The notes under the pieces are model-generated. The model was given only the letters and a program-made list of their open reading frames with translations, made no database searches and was not told the origin of the DNA. Both the position numbers and the translations under genes were made by a program. Source: Clostridia bacterium (GTDB lineage: Bacteria; Bacillota; Clostridia; Christensenellales; Aristaeellaceae). Taken from it: a stretch of 64,000 bases of DNA. Numbering within the stretch: position 1 is the stretch's first letter; the number at the start of each line of letters is the position of its first letter. The stretch lies in assembly GCA_017448975.1 (NCBI GenBank), contig JAFSKN010000016.1:1-64000 (forward strand). The letters run 5' to 3'. Shown piece after piece: positions 32,050 through 40,460 of the stretch.

Positions 32050-32955
32050 CGGCATGGTGAGAAAGCACAGCAGCGTGCTCACCAGCAGGCAGTTAGCGGA
32101 AAATTCCGCGCCGCTGCCGTGAAGCTCCGCCAGGCTCAAAATGATGGAAGCACACGGCGCGGCGGACAGGATCACGATGCTGGCCTTCATGGGCATGGCT
32201 AAAGGAAGGAACGACACCACCGCAAAGCAGAACAGGGGGAACGCCGCCAGCTTGGACAGGCTGACCGCGTACACCAACGGCTGGGAAAACAGGCGTTTCA
32301 AGGGGCTTTGAGCCAGGCGGATGCCTAAAATGAACATGCACAGGGGCGTGGACATGCGGCCCAGCAGCTCTACCGCGTCCAGGGCCTGGGCGGGCAGAAA
32401 ATTCTTGGCCCCTAACATATACAGCGGGATCGCCAGAGCAAAGCCGAACATGGTGGGGTTCAGCAGGGCGGAACGGACGCTCATATATTTTTTGTCGTTG
32501 GTCAGGCAATACACGCCCATGGTGAACACCAGCACGTTCATGCTCACGCAGAAGATGGCGGAATAGCAGGCCGCCTCCGGATGATCCGGCAGCAGCGCCT
32601 TCACCACCGGCAGGCCGAAAAAGCCCACGTTGCCCAAAGTGGAAGCGATGTTCCAAATGCGGTAGCGCCCGTCCGCCTGCTTCCGGCGCAGGAGGACGTA
32701 CAAAATCGCCATGAACGCCGCCTGCAAAACGAAGGTCAGCGCGAAAACCAGCCCCATGTCCCGCAGCCCTTCCCAGGAAAAATCCATGGAAATAAAGGCG
32801 GAAATATGCAGGCAGGGGCCGCAGACATAGATCAGCACCGCCGACAGCGTGGGCAAATGCCGGTCCGACGCTTTTTTCATTTTGCTGATCACATAGCCCG
32901 GCAGGATATAAAACAGGGTCAGCAGCACCTGGGTCAGGGCGATTTGGAAGCTCAT
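32029..32955 (-). CDS. AEC-family (auxin-efflux-carrier-like) transporter
   Basis: 308 residues, about ten membrane helices in two inverted halves. FQIALTQVLLTLFYILPGYVISK at the start, GNVGFFGLPVVKALLP at the end of the first half, and PLCMFILGIRLAQSPL and APCASIILSLAELHG in the second are typical. Bacterial members move small organic acids such as malate. Own consensus promoter; divergent from the nitroreductase gene. Confidence 0.85.
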   Translation of the reverse strand: MSFQIALTQVLLTLFYILPGYVISKMKKASDRHLPTLSAVLIYVCGPCLHISAFISMDFSWEGLRDMGLVFALTFVLQAAFMAILYVLLRRKQADGRYRIWNIASTLGNVGFFGLPVVKALLPDHPEAACYSAIFCVSMNVLVFTMGVYCLTNDKKYMSVRSALLNPTMFGFALAIPLYMLGAKNFLPAQALDAVELLGRMSTPLCMFILGIRLAQSPLKRLFSQPLVYAVSLSKLAAFPLFCFAVVSFLPLAMPMKASIVILSAAPCASIILSLAELHGSGAEFSANCLLVSTLLCFLTMPLFTLLL

Positions 32956-33045
32956 GGGGGGGTCCTCCTTTCATTCGGGATGCCTGCCGCTGCTCCATTC
33001 GGAAGCGGCAGGACGCGCCACGGCTGCGCCCGTGCGCTCATCCGG

Positions 33046-33106
33046 ATTATACTGTTCCTGGAAACCTTTGTCAATCATTGACGGAAAAGAACGAACATGC
33101 TACAAT
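33046..33106. promoter_or_regulatory. Back-to-back promoters sharing one palindrome
   Basis: Minus strand: TTGACA (33069-33074), 17 bp, TATAAT (33046-33051) for the AEC gene. Plus strand: TTGACG (33078-33083), 17 bp, TACAAT (33101-33106) for the nitroreductase-rarA pair. The perfect palindrome GTCAATCATTGAC (33070-33082) covers most of both -35 boxes, so one regulator, or RNA polymerase at one side, would affect both directions. Confidence 0.75.
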
Positions 33107-33127
33107 GCCACGGGAAGGTGATGAAAC

Positions 33128-33880
33128 ATGGACGCCTGTGCCGTAAACGGCTTTTTTTCTTCCGCCCAAATCGAGAAATACAGCGCCGCCGTGCCCAAGC
33201 GGCGCAGCGTGCGCGCCTTTAAAGGCGACCCGGATATCGGGCAAATCAGCGCCCTGCATTACGCTGCCGCGCGGGTAGCCCTGCCGGGGGTGCGCATTGC
33301 GCTGGGCGAAGCGCCCCCCGGCGGCCTTTACCGCCGCCTGCCCTTGGTGGAAACCATCCACGGAAGCCAGCGTTACGCCGCCGTTATTGCGGACGAGCGT
33401 ATTCCCCGCGCGGCGATCCATGCCGGAATCAGCGGGGAAGCCTTTATTCTGGAAGCCGTGGCGCTGGGCGTTGGCACCTGCTGGGTGGCCGCCTTTAAGC
33501 GCGGCGGGGTGAATATTCCCCTGAATGAAGGGGAAAAGGTGAAGGCCGTGATCGCCTTGGGCGTGCCTGCCAACGAGGGCGGCCCCCGGAAACGCAAGCG
33601 GCTTTCGGAAATCTGCGCCTCCGATCCTTCTTCCTGGCCATTTTGGGCTTACAACGCGGCGGAATACGTGCGCGTTGCCCCTTCGGCGGTGAATTTGCAG
33701 CCCTGGCGGCTGTCCTTCGCCGGGAACACGCTGACGCTTTCCTCCGCGCGGGCGGGCGCAAACCTGGATATGGGCATCGCCCTGCTGCACATGACTTTGG
33801 GGGCGCGGGATCAGCGCCACATGATGCGCTGGGGCGAAGGAAAGGAAATCGCTTCCCTGATCGCGGAGGACAAGCTATGA
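33128..33880 (+). CDS. Nitroreductase-family flavoprotein (TM1586 type)
   Basis: 250 residues. N-terminal RRSVRAFKGDPD, VETIHGSQRYAAVI, the central GEAFILEAVALGVGTCWVAAF helix and VIALGVPANEGG, then a second half with PSAVNLQPWRLSF and LDMGIALLHMTLG. The duplicated, internally swapped layout matches the TM1586-like subgroup, which binds FMN. Substrate unknown. AAGGTGATG lies upstream. Its stop overlaps rarA as ATGA. Confidence 0.85.
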   Translation: MDACAVNGFFSSAQIEKYSAAVPKRRSVRAFKGDPDIGQISALHYAAARVALPGVRIALGEAPPGGLYRRLPLVETIHGSQRYAAVIADERIPRAAIHAGISGEAFILEAVALGVGTCWVAAFKRGGVNIPLNEGEKVKAVIALGVPANEGGPRKRKRLSEICASDPSSWPFWAYNAAEYVRVAPSAVNLQPWRLSFAGNTLTLSSARAGANLDMGIALLHMTLGARDQRHMMRWGEGKEIASLIAEDKL

Positions 33881-35187
33881 CCCTGTTTTCCCAGAACGAG
33901 CAGGCGGGCGCGCCCCTGGCTGACCGCATGCGGCCCCGGACCCTGGATGAGTTTTACGGTCAGGCGCACATCGTGGGCCCCGGCCGTCTCCTGCGCCGGG
34001 CCATCGAGGCGGACCGTCTCACCTCCAGCATTTTTTACGGCCCGCCGGGCTGCGGCAAAACCACCCTGGCGGGCATCATCGCCCGGCAAACCAACGCCGC
34101 TTTCATCAAGCTGAACGCTGTGACCAGCGGCGTTTCGGACGTGCGGGAGGAACTGAAAAAGGCGGCGGACCGGCGGGCCCTGTATGGCCAGCCCACCTAT
34201 CTTTTGCTGGACGAATGTCACCGCTGGAGCAAGGCCCAGTCCGATTCCATCCTGCCCGCCATGGAAAGCGGCCTGATCCGCTTTATCGGCTCCACCACCG
34301 AAAACCCCATGATCTCCATGACCCCCGCCATCGTGAGCCGGTGCCGGGTGTTCGCCTTTCAGGCCCTGACCCAGGATGACGTGGAAAAGGCCCTGCGCCG
34401 CGCCATCGCGGACGAGGAACGGGGCCTGGGCAAGCTGCACGTGGAGGCGGACGAGGACGCCCTGCGCCATATCGCCCGTATCGCAAACGGCGACGTGCGC
34501 ACCGCCCTGAACGCCATCGAATTGGCGGTGCTCACCACGCCCACGGTGGACGGGCGCATTCATGTCACCCTGTCCATCGCCGAGGACAGCATCCAGCAGC
34601 CCATCATCCGCTGCGGGGATACGGAATTTTACGATATGCTGTCCGCTTTCTGCAAGTCCATGCGGGGCAGCGACCCCGATGCGGCGCTTTTGTGGTTTTC
34701 CCGGCTTCTGTACGCCGGAGCGGACCCCCGCATGCTGGCCCGGCGCATCATCGCCCACGCCAGCGAGGACGTGGGGCTGGCTAATCCCATCGCCATGCTC
34801 CAGGCGGTGGCCGCCGCTCAGGCACTGGAAACGGTGGGCATGCCGGAAGCGCGGCTGAGCCTGACCCAGGCCATTTTGGCCGTGTGCGTCAGCCCCAAAT
34901 CCAATGCCGTAGCCGTCGCCATGAGCGCCGCCCAGCAGGATGCCGAGCAGGGCGGTTTCAGCCCCGTGCCCGCCCACCTGCGGGATTCCCATTACGCGGG
35001 CAACGAGCGTTTGGGCGTGAAAACCGGCCAGGAATACAAATATCCCCACGATTATCCCGGCCATTGGGTGGCCCAGCAGTACATGCCGGACGATAAAACC
35101 GGCACCCGCTACTACTTCCCCAGCGATCAGGGCCACGAAGCAAAGCTCAAACCCCGAGGGCAGGGCGAAGGACCCTGTTCCGGATAA
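33877..35187 (+). CDS. rarA: Replication-associated recombination ATPase RarA
   Basis: 436 residues. Walker A GPPGCGKTT near residue 57, Walker B LLLDECHR, sensor GSTTENP and the arginine finger region SRC, then the MgsA-type C-terminal tetramerisation domain (MRGSDPDAALLWFSRLLYAG, LSLTQAILAVCVSPKSNAV, and YKYPHDYPGHWVAQQYMPD). It acts at stalled forks. Start ATG 33877 overlaps the nitroreductase stop; the pair is one unit. Confidence 0.94.
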   Translation: MTLFSQNEQAGAPLADRMRPRTLDEFYGQAHIVGPGRLLRRAIEADRLTSSIFYGPPGCGKTTLAGIIARQTNAAFIKLNAVTSGVSDVREELKKAADRRALYGQPTYLLLDECHRWSKAQSDSILPAMESGLIRFIGSTTENPMISMTPAIVSRCRVFAFQALTQDDVEKALRRAIADEERGLGKLHVEADEDALRHIARIANGDVRTALNAIELAVLTTPTVDGRIHVTLSIAEDSIQQPIIRCGDTEFYDMLSAFCKSMRGSDPDAALLWFSRLLYAGADPRMLARRIIAHASEDVGLANPIAMLQAVAAAQALETVGMPEARLSLTQAILAVCVSPKSNAVAVAMSAAQQDAEQGGFSPVPAHLRDSHYAGNERLGVKTGQEYKYPHDYPGHWVAQQYMPDDKTGTRYYFPSDQGHEAKLKPRGQGEGPCSG

Positions 35188-35226
35188 AAGACGTTTCTTT
35201 GCAAAAAATCCGTTGAGCGTCTTTTT
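35186..35226 (+). terminator. Terminator after rarA
   Basis: AAAAGACG (35186-35193) and CGTCTTTTT (35218-35226) with a 24-base loop. A second AAAAGCA-TTTC-TGCTTTT hairpin follows at 35238-35255 and may reinforce it. Confidence 0.6.
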
Positions 35227-35293
35227 CAGTTTGTGCTAAAAGCATTTCTGCTTTTCATGCGGAACGAGATATGAATTAAAGGAAGGGATCAAG

Positions 35294-38221
35294 ATGCAGG
35301 GAAACGGCCCTTTGAATCGGAAAAAGAAAGTGACCGGCACGGCGGATGAAAGCGCCATGCAGACCCATGGCCCGGCCCGGACAGACGGTCCGGTGGGCGA
35401 TCCAAACGGGTATGAGGACAGAAAAAACCAGCAGGCGGGGGGAAACCGGCAAGTGAATCCCCAGTCCCGGCCCATGGCGCGGCCACGAAACGCGTCCGGT
35501 CCGGCGGGCGGCAATATGAACACCCACGGCGCGCCTGTGGGCGGCGCGCGGCCCCAGCAAACCCGTCCCGGCGGCACGGCGGCCAATCCCTTCGGAGCGG
35601 GCCGCGCCCAGCAAAGCCCCTTCGGCCAGCAGGGCAATCAGCAAAGCCCCTTCGGCCAGCAGGCCCGGCCCCAGCAATCGGCGCAGCAGCGGCCCTACAC
35701 CCAGCAGCGGCCCCAGCAATCGGCCAGCCGTCCGGCTTCTTCCCAGCGTCCTCCCGTGTCCGGCGGCGTAAAGCAGAACGGCCAGAACACCCAGCGGGCA
35801 GGCGGCGGCAAAAGCCCCCTGCTGATCATCATCGCGGTGGTGGCGGTGCTGCTGTTAGGGGGCGGCGGCGGGCTGTCCGGCCTGTTCGGCGGCGGCTCCG
35901 ACAGTTCTTCCGGCAGCGGCCAGAGCAGCGCTTCTTCGCTGCTTTCCGGTCTGACGGGGGGCCAAAGCAATTCCGGCGACACCGTTTCTTCCCTGCTGGG
36001 CGGCCTGACGGGCAGCCAGAGCAGCAGCGGCGGAGACACCATGTCCGCCCTCCTGTCCGGGCTGATGGGCACATCCTCCAGCCAAACGAGCCAGACGAGC
36101 GCGTCTTCCTCCGATCTGCTTTCCTCCCTCCTGGGCGGAAGCTGGTACAGCGGCCAGACGGGGTACGGCAGCACGTCCACGGCAAGCTCGGCTGTTTCCT
36201 CCGCGGTTTCCGGGCTGCTGAACCGCAACGTGGCGGCGGGCAGCCGGGAGAAGTATACCGCCATTGCGGGCGGCGGCAAGGATAAGGTCACGATCATGGT
36301 GTACATGTGCGGGGCCGATCTGGAAAGCCGCAGCGGCATGGGCACCAAGGATTTGCAGGAAATGCTGAACGCCACCCTGGGCAGCAAGGTCAAGCTGATC
36401 GTGTACACCGGCGGCAGCACCAATTGGCGCAACGATAAGGTGTCCTCCAGGGTGAACCAGATTTGGCAGATCGACAACGGCAAAATGAAGTGCCTGGAGG
36501 AAAACGCGGGCACGGCCTCCATGACCAGCCCGTCCACCCTTACTTCCTTTATTCAGTACTGCGCCAAGAACTTCAAGGCCAACCGCTACGCCCTGATCCT
36601 GTGGGATCACGGCTCCGGCTCGGTCAGCGGCTACGGATACGACGAAAAGAACACCCGCTCCGGCTCCATGACCCTGGCCGGTCTGAGCACCGCCTTTGAA
36701 AACGGCGGGGTAAAGTTTGATTTCATCGGCTTTGACGCCTGCCTGATGGCCACGGTGGAAAACGCTCTCATGTGCAGCAAGCACGCCGATTACCTGATCG
36801 CCTCCGAGGAAACCGAGCCTGGCATCGGCTGGTATTACACCGACTGGCTCACGGCCCTGGGCAAGAACACCTCCATGGACACGCTTGACATCGGCCAGAA
36901 GATCTGCGACGACTTTGTGGGCAAGTGCGCGTCCTCCTGCCGGGGGCAGCAGACCACCCTGTCGGTGATCGATCTGGCGGAATTGGAGCACACCGTGCCC
37001 GATAAGCTCACGGCCTTCTCCAAGTCCGTTTCCGCGCTGATCGCCAACAAGGAATACCAGACTGTGTCCGCCGCCCGCAACGGCTGCCGGGAATTTGCCA
37101 CGTCCAGCCGCATCGACCAGGTGGACCTGACCGACCTGTGCGTCCACCTGAACACCAAGGAGAGCCAGGCCCTGGCAAAGGTGCTGAAAGAGGCGGTGAA
37201 ATACAACCGCACCGGCAACATTTCAAACGCCTACGGCCTGTCCATTTATTTCCCCTACAATAAGATTTCCAACGTGGATAAGGCGGTGAGCACCTACGCC
37301 GCCATCGGCATGGACGAAAGCTATTCCCAGGCCATCCGGGACTTTGCCGGGGTGGAAGCCAGCGGCCAGGCTGTTTCGGTGGGCGGCGGCAGCGTGATCC
37401 CCTCCCTGTTCGGGTCCTCCTATGGCGGCGCGTCTTCTTCCTCTGACGATATGATCAGCGAGCTGCTGTCTGCCTTCTTAGGCGGCGGGTACGGGCGGGT
37501 TTCCGGTCTGGACAGCGGCAACACCGGCTTCCTGTCGGGCCGCAGCCTGAGCGGCAATGATTTGACCGAATACCTGACCGCTCACATTTTGGATGCCAGC
37601 CAGCTTGTGTTCAGGCAAGTGGGCGGAAACTGGGCCCTGGACCTGACGCCCGCGCAGTGGGCGCTGGTCACGGGCGTGGATCAGAATGTGTTCTACGACA
37701 ACGGGGCTGGGTATGTGGACCTGGGCCTGGATAATCTGTTCTCCTTCGACAGCCTGGGCCGCCTCACCGCCGATATGGACGGCACGTGGCTGGCGATCAA
37801 CAGCCAGCCCGTGCCCTATTACCACGAAACCAGCGAGTACCTGGAGAATGGCGGCTGGATCATCACCGGCCGGGTGCCCGCCCTGGTGGACGGCGTGCGG
37901 ATGGATTTGCTGATTGTGTTCGATCACGAGCATGAGGACGGCTACGTGGCCGGGGCCCGGGCCGTGTACGCCGGCGAAACGGAAACCGTCGCCAAAGCCC
38001 TGGACGAACTGCGGCAGGGCGCGGAGATCGTGTTCCTGGCCGACCAGTACGACTATAATCAGAATTACACCGCCAGCTACGCCTTCGGCAAGTCCGTCAC
38101 CGTGGACGGGGAACTCAAGGTGAGCAATGTGTACCTGCCTGACAAGAGCAAGGCCCTGGTCACCTACCGGATCACCGACATTTACCAGCAGGCGTATTGG
38201 ACGCCGGTCGTCGGGAAATAG
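35294..38221 (+). CDS. Membrane-anchored clostripain-family (C11) cysteine protease
   Basis: 975 residues. Residues 1-170 are a cytoplasmic Pro/Gln/Gly-rich tail with repeats such as QQSPFGQQ; a membrane helix follows (PLLIIIAVVAVLLLGGGG, ~173-190). A Ser/Gly linker with repeated SSLLSGLTGGQ-like units (~195-290) leads to the C11 domain: VTIMVYMCGADLES, His439 in LWDHGSG, catalytic Cys483 in GFDACLM, then SEETEPGIGWYY. The last ~280 residues are a beta-rich domain of unknown role. The protease faces outward and cuts after Arg or Lys by family. AGGAAGGG precedes the ATG. A strong hairpin and terminator follow. Confidence 0.85.
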   Translation: MQGNGPLNRKKKVTGTADESAMQTHGPARTDGPVGDPNGYEDRKNQQAGGNRQVNPQSRPMARPRNASGPAGGNMNTHGAPVGGARPQQTRPGGTAANPFGAGRAQQSPFGQQGNQQSPFGQQARPQQSAQQRPYTQQRPQQSASRPASSQRPPVSGGVKQNGQNTQRAGGGKSPLLIIIAVVAVLLLGGGGGLSGLFGGGSDSSSGSGQSSASSLLSGLTGGQSNSGDTVSSLLGGLTGSQSSSGGDTMSALLSGLMGTSSSQTSQTSASSSDLLSSLLGGSWYSGQTGYGSTSTASSAVSSAVSGLLNRNVAAGSREKYTAIAGGGKDKVTIMVYMCGADLESRSGMGTKDLQEMLNATLGSKVKLIVYTGGSTNWRNDKVSSRVNQIWQIDNGKMKCLEENAGTASMTSPSTLTSFIQYCAKNFKANRYALILWDHGSGSVSGYGYDEKNTRSGSMTLAGLSTAFENGGVKFDFIGFDACLMATVENALMCSKHADYLIASEETEPGIGWYYTDWLTALGKNTSMDTLDIGQKICDDFVGKCASSCRGQQTTLSVIDLAELEHTVPDKLTAFSKSVSALIANKEYQTVSAARNGCREFATSSRIDQVDLTDLCVHLNTKESQALAKVLKEAVKYNRTGNISNAYGLSIYFPYNKISNVDKAVSTYAAIGMDESYSQAIRDFAGVEASGQAVSVGGGSVIPSLFGSSYGGASSSSDDMISELLSAFLGGGYGRVSGLDSGNTGFLSGRSLSGNDLTEYLTAHILDASQLVFRQVGGNWALDLTPAQWALVTGVDQNVFYDNGAGYVDLGLDNLFSFDSLGRLTADMDGTWLAINSQPVPYYHETSEYLENGGWIITGRVPALVDGVRMDLLIVFDHEHEDGYVAGARAVYAGETETVAKALDELRQGAEIVFLADQYDYNQNYTASYAFGKSVTVDGELKVSNVYLPDKSKALVTYRITDIYQQAYWTPVVGK

Positions 38222-38261
38222 GAAGAGCTGCTTTCTTAGCGGCTTTCTCGGAAGGGGGTCT

Positions 38262-38302
38262 GGGGGAAACCGCTCTTTGGCCTCCAAAGAGCGGTTTCCC
38301 CC
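38262..38302. repeat. Perfect 19-bp inverted repeat after the C11 protease gene
   Basis: GGGGGAAACCGCTCTTTGG (38262-38280), loop CCT, exact inverse (38284-38302). There is no T-tract, so it is a long RNA-stabilising or REP-like hairpin rather than a terminator. Confidence 0.85.
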
Positions 38303-38314
38303 AGCAACACTAAG

Positions 38315-38338
38315 CAGCGCCGCGCGGCGCTGTTTTTT
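38315..38338 (+). terminator. Terminator of the C11 protease gene
   Basis: Palindrome CAGCGCCGCGCGGCGCTG (38315-38332) followed by TTTTTT. Eight bases before the next promoter. Confidence 0.85.
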
Positions 38339-38340
38339 AC

Positions 38341-38369
38341 TTGCGATTTTTGGGGTTTCGCGGTACAAT
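38341..38369 (+). promoter_or_regulatory. Promoter of the acyltransferase-VanY unit
   Basis: TTGCGA (38341-38346), 17-bp spacer, TACAAT (38364-38369), 30 bp before the TTG start. Confidence 0.7.
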
Positions 38370-38399
38370 GGAAACGTATACAGAGAGGAGGCTGCGATT

Positions 38400-40451
38400 T
38401 TGCGGCAAGAGAAACAAGCGGACAACGCCGTGCGCGGCTTTATGACCATTGGCACCCTGTATTCCTGTCTTTACTGCATGCTGGCGTCCAACGTGATGCT
38501 GAACATGCCCATCATGGGCGGCGCTTTGTATTTGACGGGCCAGTGCGCCCTTTTATTCGGCGACCTGCGGCGGCCCAGCCAGGAAGGCATCGTATCCAAA
38601 ACCATGCGCCGGCTGGGTACGGCGCTTTTGATCGTGCTGGCGGTGCTGCTGCTGGCTTTGATCACGGTATATCCCATTGCTTTGAGCAACCCTGATTTCT
38701 GGCGGCTGGGCGGCATCGTGCTGTGCATGCTGCTGCGGCCGGGCCTCACCCGGTACGTGCTGGAACGCGCCCTGATCGCCAACAAAAAAACCATGAATAT
38801 CCTGCTGCGTGTCGCGGGGGTGCAGGCGCTGTTCCTGCCGCCGCTGCTGCTCATGCTGCTGCTCAGCCCCATGAGCCGGAACGCGGTATGGGCGCTGCTG
38901 GGGGGCTACGCGGTGAGCGGCATTTTGGAATCCTTCCCCCTGGAGCGCATGCGCGGCAGGACGCGCGCCCTGACCGACGAGGACAAGCAGGGAATCGCCG
39001 CCCTGCGCGAGGCACACGCCTACCGCATGTTCCAGAATGTCATGCTGGTGGTGGCCGCGGCGCTGCAGATCACCCAGGTGATGAGCTATACCTATATCGC
39101 CCTGACCGCAAAGGCCCTGATTTTGTGCATGGGCATCGCCCTGCTGTGCACTTACGGCGCAAGCGCGGTGGCGGACAATCTGCTGCGCCGGAGCCTGAAA
39201 AAGAATACGGACCCCAATTTCCTGCTGATGATCGGGCTGGTCCTATGGCTGTACGGGCTGGTGCTGTTTATCAATTCCCTGGACGCGCCGGGGTCGGTGG
39301 ACGCTTATGTTTCCCTGGCGCTGTGCACCGCGGGGGCCACGGCCTGCGTGCGGGTGCTCGCGTGGCTGGAACAGGATATGCGCCGGGTGGCGGCCTTCGC
39401 CACGGGCCATGATCTGGGCGGGGCGGTGGATCTTGCCCAGCAGGCACGGTTTGAATTCGCCGCCCTTTTGGGACAGATGGTGGCCCTGGCGGGGCTGACC
39501 CTCATCAGCATTTTCACCGCTACGGACTTTCCCAACGAATGGGACGCGGCCTTCCGGTCCTTCAGTCCCCTGCTCACCCTGCCCGCCCTGCTCCTGGTGG
39601 GGGCGGCGATCCTGTTTGCCTTGCGCTTTCCTCTCACCCGGCAGCACCTGGAGAAGCTGCGCCGGTATACGGCCTTGCAGCAGGAGGGCCGGGAAAACGC
39701 CCCGCTCCACGACCAGCTGGAAGCCGTGGTGGTAAAAAGAAGCCTGAAGCGCTACGGCATCAAGGCCGTCATCCTCACGCTCTGGCCCCTGTGCTATCAC
39801 AAGATCAGGGGCAAGGAAAAGGTCAGGCTGGACGAGGATACGCCCTGCGTGTTCGTGTGCAACCACGGGGAAATTTACGGCCCGGTGGTGGCTACGCTGT
39901 ACATCCCGTTTTTCTTCCGCACCTGGGTGACGTATGAAATCACCGATGTGAACATCATTGCCGACCGCTCCATGAACGGCGCGTTCCAGAAAGTAAAAGG
40001 CCCCTGGCGGAAGATGCTGGACTGGATCATGCGGAAAATCGGCGCGCCCTTTATTGCCTGGGTGATGAAATCCCTGGACAGCATCCCGGTGTACCACGAT
40101 AACCCCCGGGGATTGATGCAGACCTTCCGGGAAACCGTAACGGCCATGCAGGCGGGGGACAACATCCTGATTTTCCCGGAAAACGCCGATACCTCCGCCG
40201 ATCATAAATACGCCCGGGAGGGCGTGGGCGAGTTTTTCACCGGCTTTACCATGATCGGCCAGTTATATTACAACAAAACGGGCAAATGCCCCCTGTTTGT
40301 GCCCCTGTACGCCGATAAGCACAAACGCACCATTACCTTCGGCACCCCCACCCGCTATAACCCGGACGTTCCCGCCAACGAGGAAAAGGAACGGCTGTGC
40401 GATTACCTGCGGGGGGAAATGCTGAAAATCGCGGGAATGGAAGAAGTATAG
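38400..40451 (+). CDS. Multi-pass membrane protein with a C-terminal PlsC-like acyltransferase domain
   Basis: 683 residues from a TTG start with GAGGAGG seven bases upstream; the frame continues further upstream but through a terminator. About ten helices (residues ~15-440) are followed by a glycerolipid-acyltransferase-like domain: VFVCNHGEIYG with His489, DVNIIADRSMNG, and ILIFPENADTS. The usual catalytic NHx4D is NHx4G here, so either the family uses another residue or the domain is altered. The substrate may be a lipid or a membrane-bound glycan. It ends ten bases before the VanY-type gene. Confidence 0.7.
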   Translation: MRQEKQADNAVRGFMTIGTLYSCLYCMLASNVMLNMPIMGGALYLTGQCALLFGDLRRPSQEGIVSKTMRRLGTALLIVLAVLLLALITVYPIALSNPDFWRLGGIVLCMLLRPGLTRYVLERALIANKKTMNILLRVAGVQALFLPPLLLMLLLSPMSRNAVWALLGGYAVSGILESFPLERMRGRTRALTDEDKQGIAALREAHAYRMFQNVMLVVAAALQITQVMSYTYIALTAKALILCMGIALLCTYGASAVADNLLRRSLKKNTDPNFLLMIGLVLWLYGLVLFINSLDAPGSVDAYVSLALCTAGATACVRVLAWLEQDMRRVAAFATGHDLGGAVDLAQQARFEFAALLGQMVALAGLTLISIFTATDFPNEWDAAFRSFSPLLTLPALLLVGAAILFALRFPLTRQHLEKLRRYTALQQEGRENAPLHDQLEAVVVKRSLKRYGIKAVILTLWPLCYHKIRGKEKVRLDEDTPCVFVCNHGEIYGPVVATLYIPFFFRTWVTYEITDVNIIADRSMNGAFQKVKGPWRKMLDWIMRKIGAPFIAWVMKSLDSIPVYHDNPRGLMQTFRETVTAMQAGDNILIFPENADTSADHKYAREGVGEFFTGFTMIGQLYYNKTGKCPLFVPLYADKHKRTITFGTPTRYNPDVPANEEKERLCDYLRGEMLKIAGMEEV

Positions 40452-40460
40452 GAGGTCCTC

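Noticed and set aside
38127-38399. Upstream extension of the acyltransferase frame
   Set aside because: It overlaps the protease gene, a long hairpin, a terminator and the promoter; TTG 38400 has a strong ribosome site.
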